Shown piece after piece: positions 24,561 to 35,700 of a stretch of 64,000 nt of DNA. The DNA is from Hyposmocoma kahamanoa. Taxonomy: Eukaryota; Arthropoda; Insecta; Lepidoptera; Cosmopterigidae. Where the stretch lies: assembly GCF_003589595.1 (NCBI RefSeq), contig NW_020654810.1:22914832-22978831 (forward strand). Direction: 5' to 3'. The notes under the pieces are model-generated. The model saw only the letters and a list, made by a program, of their open reading frames with translations. It was not told the DNA's origin and searched no databases. Position 1 is the stretch's first letter; each line of letters opens with the position of its first letter. A program made the position numbers and the translations under genes.

Positions 24561-24835
24561 TTACTTAAAATTTGCAATGGTTGATCATTTTCAATATCAT
24601 GTTTTGAGTTAAAAGTGACTGCTGAGTTGCTGTTATCTAGCGCTGAAATGGATTCGGAGAGTTCAAGTAATTCCTACTTTACTAAACAGTTGCCACACCG
24701 CCGCACAGTGATAAGGACGATCACATGTTGTTCCATGTTTTGAATAGTCTTCATGCGTATATTTATAATCCCAACGGAATGAACCGTCGCAGATATTGTA
24801 ATACTGCAGTGACTCCTTTAAACATAACTTATCAA

Positions 24836-25546
24836 TTGAAATGGTAGTAAATTAATTTGCTATTCGGCGAACCCAGTGAAAGTTTATTAATGTACCAAAT
24901 TGAAATGTAAACCACATTGACTTACAATTATATGGACGTCGGGTCCGCGCTAAAAAGTGTCCGCACTTGTAAGGCGCTAAAATCGTATACAGAGCGCCAA
25001 ACTCCGCTTTAGTCTTCATTTGTTCGACTGACAGCGCGATACTGCGATGACATTACAATTTAAATTTCGAATAGGTTGACTTGGGACATTTTTTTCGTGG
25101 TTTTTGTATTAGACCCGTCGTCCATTTATTTGTAAGTCAATGGTAAATCACCTCCTTTTTTGTGTTCTACAAATCATATTTTATAAGTTTATTGTAATAG
25201 ACTTAGTTAATGTTATTTTGAGGCAACAATCTTGACTGACGTAAGACGTAGCTACCCATCGTACCCGGGAGCTAGGTACATCTCTGTACATATTTTTCTG
25301 TATTTTTCAATAATACTAACCGTGCTTGTATTATTTTATTTCCATGGAGTTATTTTTCCGCCTTCCCTCTGCATAAAATTTATAAAATATATAAGCACAA
25401 CTAGTTACAAACGCCACAACCAAAAATAAACCTGACACGTGTTTAACCTCTATACATCCTCAGGGCTTGTTGATTGTTTGATCGTTCGGAGAGGCTGGGT
25501 TCACGGAACAGCAAATTAATTTACTTCCACTTTTATTACATGGATA
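24836..25546. mobile_element. Foldback MITE split by a second MITE
   Basis: The left end (GGTAGTAAATTAATTTGCTA, then CGAACCCAGTGAAAG) and right end (GGTTCACGGAACAGCAAATT) are the inverted ends seen complete at 28821-29154, and the interior words also match. The element at 24915-25142 has been inserted into it. Confidence 0.6.
24915..25142. mobile_element. MITE with 8-bp duplication, copy 1
   Basis: Inverted ends CATTGACTTACAATTATATG and the inverse of ATTTGTAAGTCAATG. The flanks GTAAACCA and GTAAATCA match at 7 of 8 bases. The body contains GGGTCCGCGCTAAAAAGTG and TTTTTTCGTGG, shared with 36715-36938 and 57546-57831. The target size suggests a hAT or P superfamily source. Confidence 0.75.
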
Positions 25547-26028
25547 TCAGCAAAGTAACGCCTGAATCTATTATTTATATAAATATTCAAACCAGGCCAA
25601 AACGTTTTTGCTAACGAGATCAAAACACTGGATCAATAAAAATTAACCTAAAGGACCGTTATCCATTTAAGCAAAAAATCCACTAAAGACTTATGTTTAA
25701 TCAACCAATAGTTTATTATTATTTAACATCTCTCCGTGGTAAATTGAATCCTAGTGGTCGTTTAAACACATATAGTCTCTTTGCCTTGATAGATTATGAC
25801 CAAAAAGCAGTATAGGCGGAGTAAGTATTAAAATATATATACATATATATATACCATGAACATAAATACCATGGAATGAGCAGTTATAGACGCATAATAG
25901 TATAATAAGACAAGAAGTGTGAATCCATACAAACCCACCGTCATCTCTCACAAATCGCACGCGTCATTCATTAAAGAATTAAAGCGTTCCCCCGGGGTTT
26001 ATAAAATGACATCAAAATAGTAGTGTTT

Positions 26029-26293
26029 GGCTCAATTTACATTGCCACGTAATGGAACGGAAGCGACAATGTCACCTAGCTGCGCGAGCTTTCTCGCGAC
26101 TGCGCCTTGAGGCTGTTGTAGTATTTTGACGACGTTTGACGCCACTTCCCGCGGATTGGCCGGGTGTCGCTGATAGCGGCTCGGTATCTACATAGTTTGT
26201 ACGTTACACAATTAACATAATGTTCATTTTGCTATGTAACTGTAATTTCGTTACAAAAATTCGCTTCCATTCCATTCCGCCGTAAATTGAGCC
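26029..26293. mobile_element. MITE with GGCTCAATTTAC ends
   Basis: A perfect 12-base inverted end (GGCTCAATTTAC) at both sides, with sub-terminal similarity (GGAACGGAAGCGA against the inverse of TCGCTTCCATTCC). Older relatives, without both clean ends, start near 14991 and 32939. Confidence 0.65.
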
Positions 26294-27260
26294 TTTATGG
26301 TTAATTGATCGTTCATTCGGAATTGTTCAGTATTTTATTTCTATTTCATAATCATACTATCATAATCTAGATACCAATCCGCGATACTGGTATAAAAATA
26401 CGGAAATACTGTGTTTTAACAATTTTTTTTAATACAGCATGACAATACTGTGATGAATAATTTAATTTTTTCAAATAATGTATACAACGTACAGGTACAA
26501 CGAAAATAATAATGGTGACAACCCTATACCCCGAGCGATATGTAGGCATTATCGCGCTGAACAGGTGGCAGTAGCACTACTCATCTTATTATTATATTAT
26601 GAACATACGATGCAGGTGGTATTGACCTTATAAATGAATCGCGATTAGTAGAATATTTGTGACAGTTGAAGTAAGTATAAACATCTCTAGTGCCGCGTGT
26701 TTAAAGGTCACTTAAATTAATACTTTGTTGAGATTTTTTGCAGTGCCTTTTTGCCCTTGGGCCCGATTTCGTTTCGTTCACATGACATTATAACTACACG
26801 TTTTTTTATAGAATTCGATTTTTAAACGGGTAAACAGATGTCCATAAATAGTTTTGAAAATTACAAATTCGTTGACTTTAGGTTTACGAAAAATAAATAC
26901 AATTCGGTTCGGTTGCAATTTCATTCTAAACAATATTTCGGCAAGATTTATACTGCAAAAAAAAACGTGAAATAATGCAGTGTGAACAAAGTCTAAGAAA
27001 AGGGGTTAGCCTCATTTCTGACTCTGACCAAAACTCGAGATTGGAATACAACAATGTGGGATGCACAAGCTTTCATAAAGACACGTGGAACGTCCTTTAA
27101 GAATACTTTTAGTATCATATACTTGGGAGCAAATAATTCTGGTGTCGGATTTTACTAACAAATAATCGAGTATCAAATGTAAAAACTTCTCCGTCATGGT
27201 ATCTGGTAGTCAGCCTCTTTGAGCGTTATAGTTGGTGACTAAGCCTATAAGGTTTATAAG

Positions 27261-27512
27261 GTGACAATTTCTGACGTTAGTATGGTTGGTGACAATTTCT
27301 GACGTCAAAATATCTAGTGACAATTTCTGACTTCACAATAACTGGTGACAATTTCTAACGTCAAAATGGCTGGTGACAATTCCTGACTTCACAATAGCGG
27401 TGATTATTCCTCACATCAGAATGGTTTGTGACAATTTCTGACTTCACAATCACTGGTGACAATATCTCTGACATAAGAATCGTTGATGACAATTTCTGAC
27501 ATCAGAATGGTG
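27261..27512. repeat. Minisatellite, about 30-bp unit
   Basis: Eight or more units built on GGTGACAATTTCTGAC, joined by alternating GTCAAAAT and TTCACAAT linkers. Units differ by a few bases each. One unit holds the CRE palindrome TGACGTCA. Confidence 0.85.
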
Positions 27513-27872
27513 TCTTTAAAAGTCAGGCAAGGCTGTAAATAGACAGCAAATTATACTCATCACTGTTATGCCGAAAGAGAAAACAATCCAAAAACAATCA
27601 GACATTGCGACACTAGAGCATAAAATTCATTGCAAAACCAAATGCCTTTAACAAGCTCTGGTTACACCAATTGAACAATTTGACCCAAATGGGCATGGCA
27701 CTTAATGAGTGAATAACAACTAACTAACTAACGTTATACTTTGTTCGAACACTTAATAACTAAATAATCGTCTTTAACTTATGGCAGATACATATTCTCT
27801 TGTAAGTTCTTAAGAATTTTAAACAGTATTAATTATAACGAAAGGTCCAAAAAAATTTGGGATGTAAAAGTG

Positions 27873-28025
27873 TCAGATTCGTACTCATGCGGAGTTTGAG
27901 TCACACACATACAGAGTGTCAGTCACAGTCATACAAGGTATGAATTACACTTATACAGGATGTCAGTCATACTTATGCAAGGTAGAAATCATATTCGTAG
28001 ACTTACACAGAATATGAGGACATGC
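27873..28025. repeat. Degenerate tandem repeat, inverted relative of 29262-29362
   Basis: Roughly 29-base units with GAGTGTCAGTCACAGTCATAC-like words. Read in reverse, 29262-29362 has the same ACTCATNCGGANTTTGAGTCAC order. Confidence 0.5.
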
Positions 28026-28204
28026 CAAATTTGGGACACACTCACAATGTACTTTCCATACACATCTGTCATCGCTGCAACATAAGTGCATGAGAAGTTA
28101 AACTTTAAAATCTGGCTAGCTGTTCAGGAATTCAGTGTAGTATAGATAGACTATGTGATGCGTATCGCTTGGTTAGCAATTAAGTTTATATTTTATTTTT
28201 TTTT

Positions 28205-28427
28205 AAATAATAAATAATAATAACGCACACACTCAACATAGCCCCGCACTAGGGAAAACCCTGTGTCGCGGGTGCCATGGACACACACATAGACAACCAC
28301 AAATTACACCCAAACTCACGAGAGAAATAATTGTAGGCCATACAACTATTTCTCCCGGCCCGGGAATCGAACCTGGGACCTCTGCGTGGCAGTCCGGCAT
28401 GGTAACCGTTCGGCCACGGAGGCAGTT
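28205..28427 (-). repeat. SINE-A copy, nearly complete
   Basis: Closest to the family consensus: box A TGGCCGAACGG and box B GGTTCGATTCC are intact on the minus strand, with an (AAT)n tail at the left. Confidence 0.88.
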
Positions 28428-28820
28428 ACTTTAAATTATTACTTATTTTAAATTATTTTGTCACTTATATTCTGGAGACCGAACGATAAACATGGTCTTT
28501 TTAAAGCAACGTATTTTATTGCCACCTACGTCCATCTTAATGATGTGAGATCAGTGCCACAGACATTTTCGAATCCGAAATAATGTTTGCATATTTTTTA
28601 AACATCTTGGGGATATCTAATAGCTGCAACTGACACAAATGTCTTCGTTTTTCTAAATCAGTGTCCCGAATAACAAGTTTTCGAAAACAAATTGTTGGTT
28701 ATTCAGACTTATCATTCCATCATCCCCGTCGGTCTCCGTTACTGTGGCCAATAATGTTTTTTTGTTTCATTTCAAGTAATTAATAGATTCATACGTTACT
28801 TTGCGGAAGTCTATGTTAAT

Positions 28821-29154
28821 AAAAATGGTAGTAAATTAATTTGCTACTCCGCGAACCCAGTGAAGGTTAAATCGTGCAAAATAGCTGCGCTTCTGTTATG
28901 CAGTTAATTTTCCCACCCTCCCTCCGCATAAAATTAGTAAAATAAATAACACAAGCGATTGATTGCTCGATCCTCGGCCGAAGAAGGAGCTCGTTCAGAA
29001 CAGTAATTAGGTACAACAACAGGGATTGTATAATAAATGAACAATTGAATTTTGCATCATGACCTTTGAAAATATTCAACACAAGCGCAGCTATTTTGCA
29101 CGATTTAACCTTCACTGGGTTCGCGGAGTAGCAAATTAATTTACTTCCGTTTTT
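28821..29154. mobile_element. Long foldback MITE
   Basis: About 65-base inverted ends: AGTAAATTAATTTGCTACTC, then CGCGAACCCAGTGAAGGTTA and AATCGTGCAAAATAGCTGCG, repeated in reverse at 29090-29154. The 108-codon minus-strand frame inside is a product of the repeat. A one-ended relative is at 46310-46440. Confidence 0.75.
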
Positions 29155-32100
29155 AAATTCTCCCAATAGCTTATAAAACAAACTGGTGACCAAGCTAGTT
29201 TTAAAAAAAACCTATATTATATGTACCAGGCCAAAGTATATGCGATATTCCGTCTGATTATATAAGTATGACACGTACCCTGTTTTACAATGACTCGCAC
29301 CCCGCATAACCGTGACTCAAATTCCGTATGAGTACGACTCATACTACTCGTACTCGAGTCTGAAAAACTATATGTGTATTAGAAAAAAAATTAAGTAAGT
29401 TTTTTTTGTTTTTACATGCTCTGTATTACAGTAGACGCCTTGACGTCGAGTTGCGGACACCAGCCCGTTGCACCAAGTACCAAGTACCAAGTACAGTAGA
29501 CTTTCCCGTCAATCGACAGTCGATTTCATAAAATCCTGTCATATAAGGGAGAACATGTATTAGCCATATAATTTAATTGCATATGATTTACCTACGCCAC
29601 GACCTTTAAATACATCCGTTTATTTTATTCACTAACATAATTGTACAGTGTACAGCACAAATAACACTTAGGATTATACAAAGTATCCTCTAAATACGGC
29701 TCATTGTACTGTAAACTGCATTTTCAAGACTTGTCTTCGTCATGTCGATAAGTTTGTTACTATTTTCATTTTATAATGCGAACAACACTGCCGATATTCC
29801 GGCAAAACAAATTCAGTTTATCAATGATTATTGTTAAAATATTGGTAAGCAAAATCAATTCGTCTCACGTCATGAGATAGCGAACAATATTTTTAATAGT
29901 AAAAATTCAAGGTGCGAATTTGCACAACACGTATTATTCGAATATGATTCCTGTTTTATTTAAAATAGCAAAGCGTATTTACTATATTACTTACATTTAA
30001 AGCGCGTTTAAGCTTTTGATATTTAAAATATATATTACAACATATCCATGCTAACGACATGGCAGCCACCATCAAAGGTGTCAGCATGATGCCAATTACA
30101 TCAGTTCAAGGAGTATTTCTCCCAACAACCTATAGGATTTTGTTACAAGCTGTACAACTACTTTTTTAATATCTCTCGGCTATTTCCATGTCTACTAATC
30201 ATTTGATTTGATAACACTATGTAAGGACGCATTCCCATTATGACGACTGTCACGTTCCCATATCACGACTATTTGTCGTGACTGTGTTGTGGACGTTTAT
30301 TTTATCGTTGAACAACAATCGTGTCTATATGTTTCCACTAGATCGTGACGACAAATTATCGGTTCACGGCAGCCGTCTTGTCGTTTGCACGACAGAATCG
30401 TTTGAAGTTGCGATTATCTGTCGTCACATTGTTATCGTGACGTTTTATTTATCGTCAGACGACTGTCGTTCTAAACTTTATTTCTGTGGTCAGGACAAAA
30501 AAAAAAAGGAATTTGCGTCCTATTAAGGAAACGTACAAATTTTCGGGTTTCTCTTTATATAAAGATAAAAGAGAACATTATATCTTTCTTTTCAATCAAC
30601 TTCCCATTGAATATCGTTAGAAAAATCTTGTTAAAATCATCCCGTGTGCAGCGCGACGTAACTGTTCCGTATATTGTCGCTGCTCCGGCACGACTCAGTT
30701 CAGCGGTAGACCTGTACTTCTTTTTTACGTGCTTCCAAGTTGATTGACTGTATTCGGTCTGCACTAAGCGCAAAGGGAAAATGATATAAATATACCGACG
30801 ATAGCCGATTCACGACGATGGCCGAGATATATTAAGAAAATACTTATACTGTACTGAAAAATATCAATTATTTTTCAAATTTGTATAAGGCGTACATGTT
30901 ATATTTAGAAATAGCCTCATTTTATGCGTTCACCCTAAAATACATATCATAACAATATAGATTTTTAAGACTCGCAGTTATTCAATAAAGAATTATCAGT
31001 AATCACAGTTTTCTTACCACAGAATGAGTTTATCTATTGCGTAATATCCGATTTAACAATAGCGATGGTAAACACAAAAACCGTTCGACTTAATTTCATG
31101 TAGATATAGTGAATGTCGTTTCGTCCGAGTTTCGGAGACAAAATAGTGAAAGAAGGTCGAGCTATGCCTTCCCCTATGGATGTCAACTGCAGCATGTGAT
31201 ACAAGTCACAAACACAGAGCGTGTAACCGCTCTTTTAAACTTGACAAATAGATGTAATTGGCTAGTTTAGGAGACAGAATTTCTTAAATTTGGTACGCCT
31301 CTTTTACATTCTGTGCCACTTTATATTCACACCTATAAAATTTGTATTTACTGCTCTGTACTAATTGTAAGGCAAAGTGTGAATAAATATTATTATTATT
31401 ATTAAGTCATGTAGCAAAAAAATTCACAATTTTTTGTACCATCTTAAGACGTGCAGATAATCAAGGGTCACATGGTCGTTTAACACCGGGTGATATAATG
31501 ATCAACCGTGCCCAATAATAAGTTACAGAGTATGCGGATTGTCTCTGGTTTGTCTCGGGCGCACACGTCACAAGGACTGGTGTGGAGGGGGCAACCGTCA
31601 ACCTGGAGGCACGTGGTGGTGCGTAGGCGAGCCAAACGCCAATACGTTACTTCTTGTAGGAGCGGATACTAATAAGTCATACCTATGGTAAGAAACCTTT
31701 AACTATTGACAATCATACCATAACAACATATAAATTCAATTCATTTTTGGTGTTTCTTCAACAGTCATCGCCGATAGTTTATTTCAATATGGCGCAATTT
31801 CTTAAATACTAACGAGTGCTATATTCAACGTAATATATATTCATTATAAATATTTTAACGTACACACAATCACACATCAAGCTGTACAAACTATCATTGG
31901 TTCAAACTGCGAATTTGACCTCTTATGTAAGTGACGTAAGGTTTCTTTTTTAAATTTAAAAATAAATTTAGCTACGGTCGTACAATTTTCGATTTTCAGG
32001 TTTGTCAAATTCCTTGTTACACATGTGAAATGATTATGACCAAAGCACTTTTTAGCATTCTTATCTTACTTTAAAAATTTCACAATTCACAACCAATGAA

Positions 32101-32409
32101 CTACCACTTACAATTGAAAACTACGGGAAAAGAGACATAGTTATCACAAATACATTTCTTGAAGGAAGATTTATGTGAAAACTTTGAGAAACCTTTGTTC
32201 CCGCAATGTCTTTTGTTAATATCTCTAAACATCGATAATATTTAACCGTTTCTATTCGCTATATGATAGCTTTTTGAAAGCACTACAAAAATGAATTTAA
32301 AACATAAAAAATCGACAACCATGACAGTAAACTCACTCACAACACTACAAAAGTTCCAGCACTACGTCGCGCTGACTTGCACTCTGGCACTGTAGCGTAC
32401 ACACATTTT

Positions 32410-32606
32410 GGTGTGACCACACCGTAGTGTGACTACACGGTAGTGTGTCAAAACCATAATGTGGACAAATAGTAGTGTAAGAACACTTTAGTACACCTAC
32501 AACGCAGTGTGACTTCACCGTAGTGTGACGACACTATAGTGTAAGTAAACTTTAGTGTGACTACACTGTAGCGTGACTACAGCGTAGTGTGACTACACCG
32601 TAGTGT
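32410..32606. repeat. Minisatellite in the Git 3' UTR region
   Basis: About ten degenerate units of GTAGTGTGACTACACC. It starts 17 bases beyond the Git stop codon as read on the minus strand, so it is very probably transcribed as part of the 3' UTR. Confidence 0.8.
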
Positions 32607-32622
32607 AGTAATAGGGTGTTCG

Positions 32623-32793
32623 CTAGGATGGAGGTTGGAAATGCGTTACCAGAGTCTTCGTGGCCTTAGCAAGGTCGTAAGCCGCGGCCCTCACTTCGTG
32701 TAGTGGCGACGGTGCGTTACAGGCAAGTGTAACTTCTTCGCAAGCCACGCGAAGGTCAGTGAGTATTAGATTTAACTCGCGATTGGTGCTGGT
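32623..32793 (-). CDS. Git: Git exon 12 (C-terminus and stop)
   Basis: Encodes TSTNRELNLILTDLRVACEE and AAYDLAKATKTLVTHFQPPS, stop TAG. Human GIT1 ends CAYDIAKAAKQLVTITTREK; the insect tail is a little shorter. Confidence 0.93.
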   Translation of the reverse strand, partial: TSTNRELNLILTDLRVACEEVTLACNAPSPLHEVRAAAYDLAKATKTLVTHFQPPS

Positions 32794-35700
32794 CTGTAAA
32801 GAAGGCATATTTTAATATAACATTCTGTATCAATTCTACCACTCTTCAAACGTTACCTATTGCTGTCCTTTTTTAAATTACAAATTAGTGAAAGTGATGA
32901 CAATATTTATACTTGTATAATTAGCTCAATCGTCAATATGAGCCAAAGTACGGATCGCGCGTCTTACGTAACATTCTCGCACAGTCTCGGGAATTCCCGC
33001 AGCTACGAGAGGATTCTCGTGTCTAATTTGTACGTTAAACAATTGACATAACGTTCATAATTCTATGTACCAATATTCAGCGCCAATATAAATTGAACTA
33101 TAACTGTCGGTTGGATTCGGAGATACACACATCAAAAGTGTCTAGGGATCGAGAACGTTTTTGCTAATTACTGAAAATTTGGTTTTTTTAATGAAATTTT
33201 TTCAACGCCAATGGATTTTCTTTTTGGTCAATTTCATTTTTACATTCAAATTATAAAATTGACCAAAAAGAATGCATTGGTTAAAAAAAAATTTAAAAAC
33301 CTGATTTTCTGTAAGAGGCAAGAAAGTGTCCTTGATCCCTAGACACTTTTGATGAGTGCATTATTACTATTGTGAATATAAGAATTTATATTCGGCGATT
33401 GTAGTATCTATTTACGAAGAGAAACTTTAATATTATCTTTAATTAACATATATAATATTAAACATTGTTAACATATAAAATATTTAACGACAATTTACAT
33501 AAGTAATTTACAATTAGTTATGAATTATGTTTTTATTGCACCAATTTAAATTTAATTTTTCTACCCAATGTTGTAAAAATAATATCACACATTTTGTAAA
33601 CATAGCGAGTTTCCGTAATTGGCCTTTGTACTGCTTAAACATTTTTGTCAAATAAGTTTAAGTATGCTGTTGAAACTTTGTTCATTAAAAAAAAAATATT
33701 TCGCAATGACAATTACACACGCGTTATATTTCCGAGAGCAACCCGCGATCACACACTATGACAGTCAGAAACCATACATTTTAATATAATTACTAGAATT
33801 TAAAAAATACGTTTGTTTAGCCATAAACAATTACCTAATTAATTTAACTGCCTCTGGCTGACCTGTTACCAAACTGGACTACTACACAGAAGTCCCGGGT
33901 TCGATTCCCGGGTCGGGAGAAATATTTACTTATTTACTAATTTGAAACATGGTTTCCCTAGTGCGGGGCTATGACGCACACACGTTATTATTGTTATTAT
34001 TATTATTACCTGAGGGAAAATGAGCAGAAGCGAGTTGACAGCGTGCCTGATAACGTCTGCCCGTTCAGCCAGCCTCGGATGCTGGTCGCGTGCCGCGGCC
34101 CACAGCTCGGAGATGCCTCGCGTGACCCCCTCCGCGCGGCGCTGCACCAGCTCCGCCGTCGGCGGCGCGTCCAGCTCGCCCGCGCCCTCCAGGACGCTCT
34201 GCGTCAGCGAGCGGTCGAGGCTGCTGAGGGTCGTCAGCTGCAACCGTCCACGATATCGTCGGGGATAGTGCAATAACATTGGATTATGACTTTCCATTTC
34301 GGTAATTTAGTGGCCAAATCAAAACCGCGTAAATGTCGTGGCAACCAAATTAACGTGATTCACGGGAATCCATTGTTACCAGTCCGTAGAAAACATGAAT
34401 TAATGCTTACTGTGCAAAAATGATTTTTCGTAAAAAACAAAAATGATTCGTAGCCATTGACTAAGTATAAACTAATGTATAATGCAAAAAAGAGTCAGTA
34501 CATGGTGTTTGGGGTCAGCCATAAAACCTTGTTAAACGTTCCGCCTATTACATTAAACGGTGATCGTCTTGATATAGTCGAGCAGTTTAAATATCTCGGT
34601 CATCTGGTCGCTAGCGGTCTCAAAGATAATGCTGACATAGAGAGGGAGCGGAGGGCTTTATCGGTCAGAGCTAACATGATCGCCCGCAGGTTTGCTCGTA
34701 GTTCTCCTGCAGTTAAAGTTACACTTTTCTGTACATGTTTCTACATGTGTTGCCTGTCGGAGAAGTACTCTCAAAAGTCGTATGGGGCTCTCCGTGTCCA
34801 ATACAATAATTCATTTAGCGCGTTGATGGGGCTGCCCCGGTACCGTAACTCCTCGGGTATGTTTGCAGCGGCGCAAGTCTATTGCACTGGTGAGCAGGAT
34901 ACGGGTCAGCTCTAACATCATCATACGCATGATAGCGGACAGGTTCGACTGTCCGTATATAAACCGCACTTGTCACTTGCATGTCATTACTAACACTTAG
35001 ATCACAAGTAATTTTGTTGCTAACCATCTGCAGATATTAGTAAATTCAATTATGCATGTTCAATATTTTCGTTTTTAATTCCATTTATTATTTATTTATT
35101 TTTACATTTTATTATTGAAATAGCGAAACAAAAACTTTACATTACCTCTTTTGGAAAATTTGGTTTATTGCCGATACGCGCCTTTTATCAACACTACATA
35201 CGCGGATTTGCACTATCCCGACGATATATGATATTAGTAGACTATGCCATGGACTCGCCATTGAAGAGCAGAATACCACAAAATTGCAACGGCACTTGAA
35301 TAGTACTTCAATGGCTATCCATTGACAAGTCACGACAATTAACTTCTAGCAGAATACCGAACGTACAAAATCCTGCCATTAACATTCTTTCTACTTTAAT
35401 TATTTCATATTTCGGAGCCATTGAAATAACAAAATAATAACGTTAAATCTCTCTCCTGTAAAATTTGGTTTACTGTAGATATGCGCCTGTTACATACCCT
35501 TCAAAACCGGAACGTGGTAATGCTTACATTACTCTGATGCTACTAAAAACTGTCAACCACCACCTGTTCGCACCAAGCGCTTTGCTACCTTCTTTCTAAC
35601 GGCTACGGTAAAGAAACACGCTAATATATTTAGTAGCAGTAGAGTTCCCTGTGAAAGAGTTTGTCCAGGGAATGTGAGAATTGCTGTGTTCCGGTTTTGA

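Larger units (their letters stand above)
10932..32622. other. Gene-poor interval between Dnal4 and Git
   Basis: I see no exon of a recognisable gene on either strand over these 21.7 kb. The longest open frames are about 110 codons, with no conserved motif. What can be assigned is repeat sequence: a PIF/Harbinger-like MITE, SINE-A copies, a nested hAT insertion, TA and 8-bp-TSD MITEs, poly-A repeats and two minisatellites, listed separately. Confidence 0.65.

Noticed and set aside
27261..27512. CRISPR-like repeats and spacers
   Set aside because: The spacers are themselves two alternating, related linkers; this is a minisatellite.
28205..28427. tRNA gene, from box A and box B on the minus strand
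   Set aside because: The same unit occurs about ten times with a common non-tRNA body and an (ATT)n tail, so it is a tRNA-derived SINE.
28867..29193. 108-codon minus-strand ORF
   Set aside because: It spans both arms of a foldback MITE; no conserved protein feature.
30230..30530. 82-codon ORF and CGTCGTGAC-type words near 30.3 kb
   Set aside because: The words are irregular and the ORF matches nothing I recognise; no element borders could be placed.
31440..31680. Possible LINE protein fragment on the minus strand
   Set aside because: Some frames look faintly like retroelement C-termini, but stops interrupt every frame and no firm motif is present.
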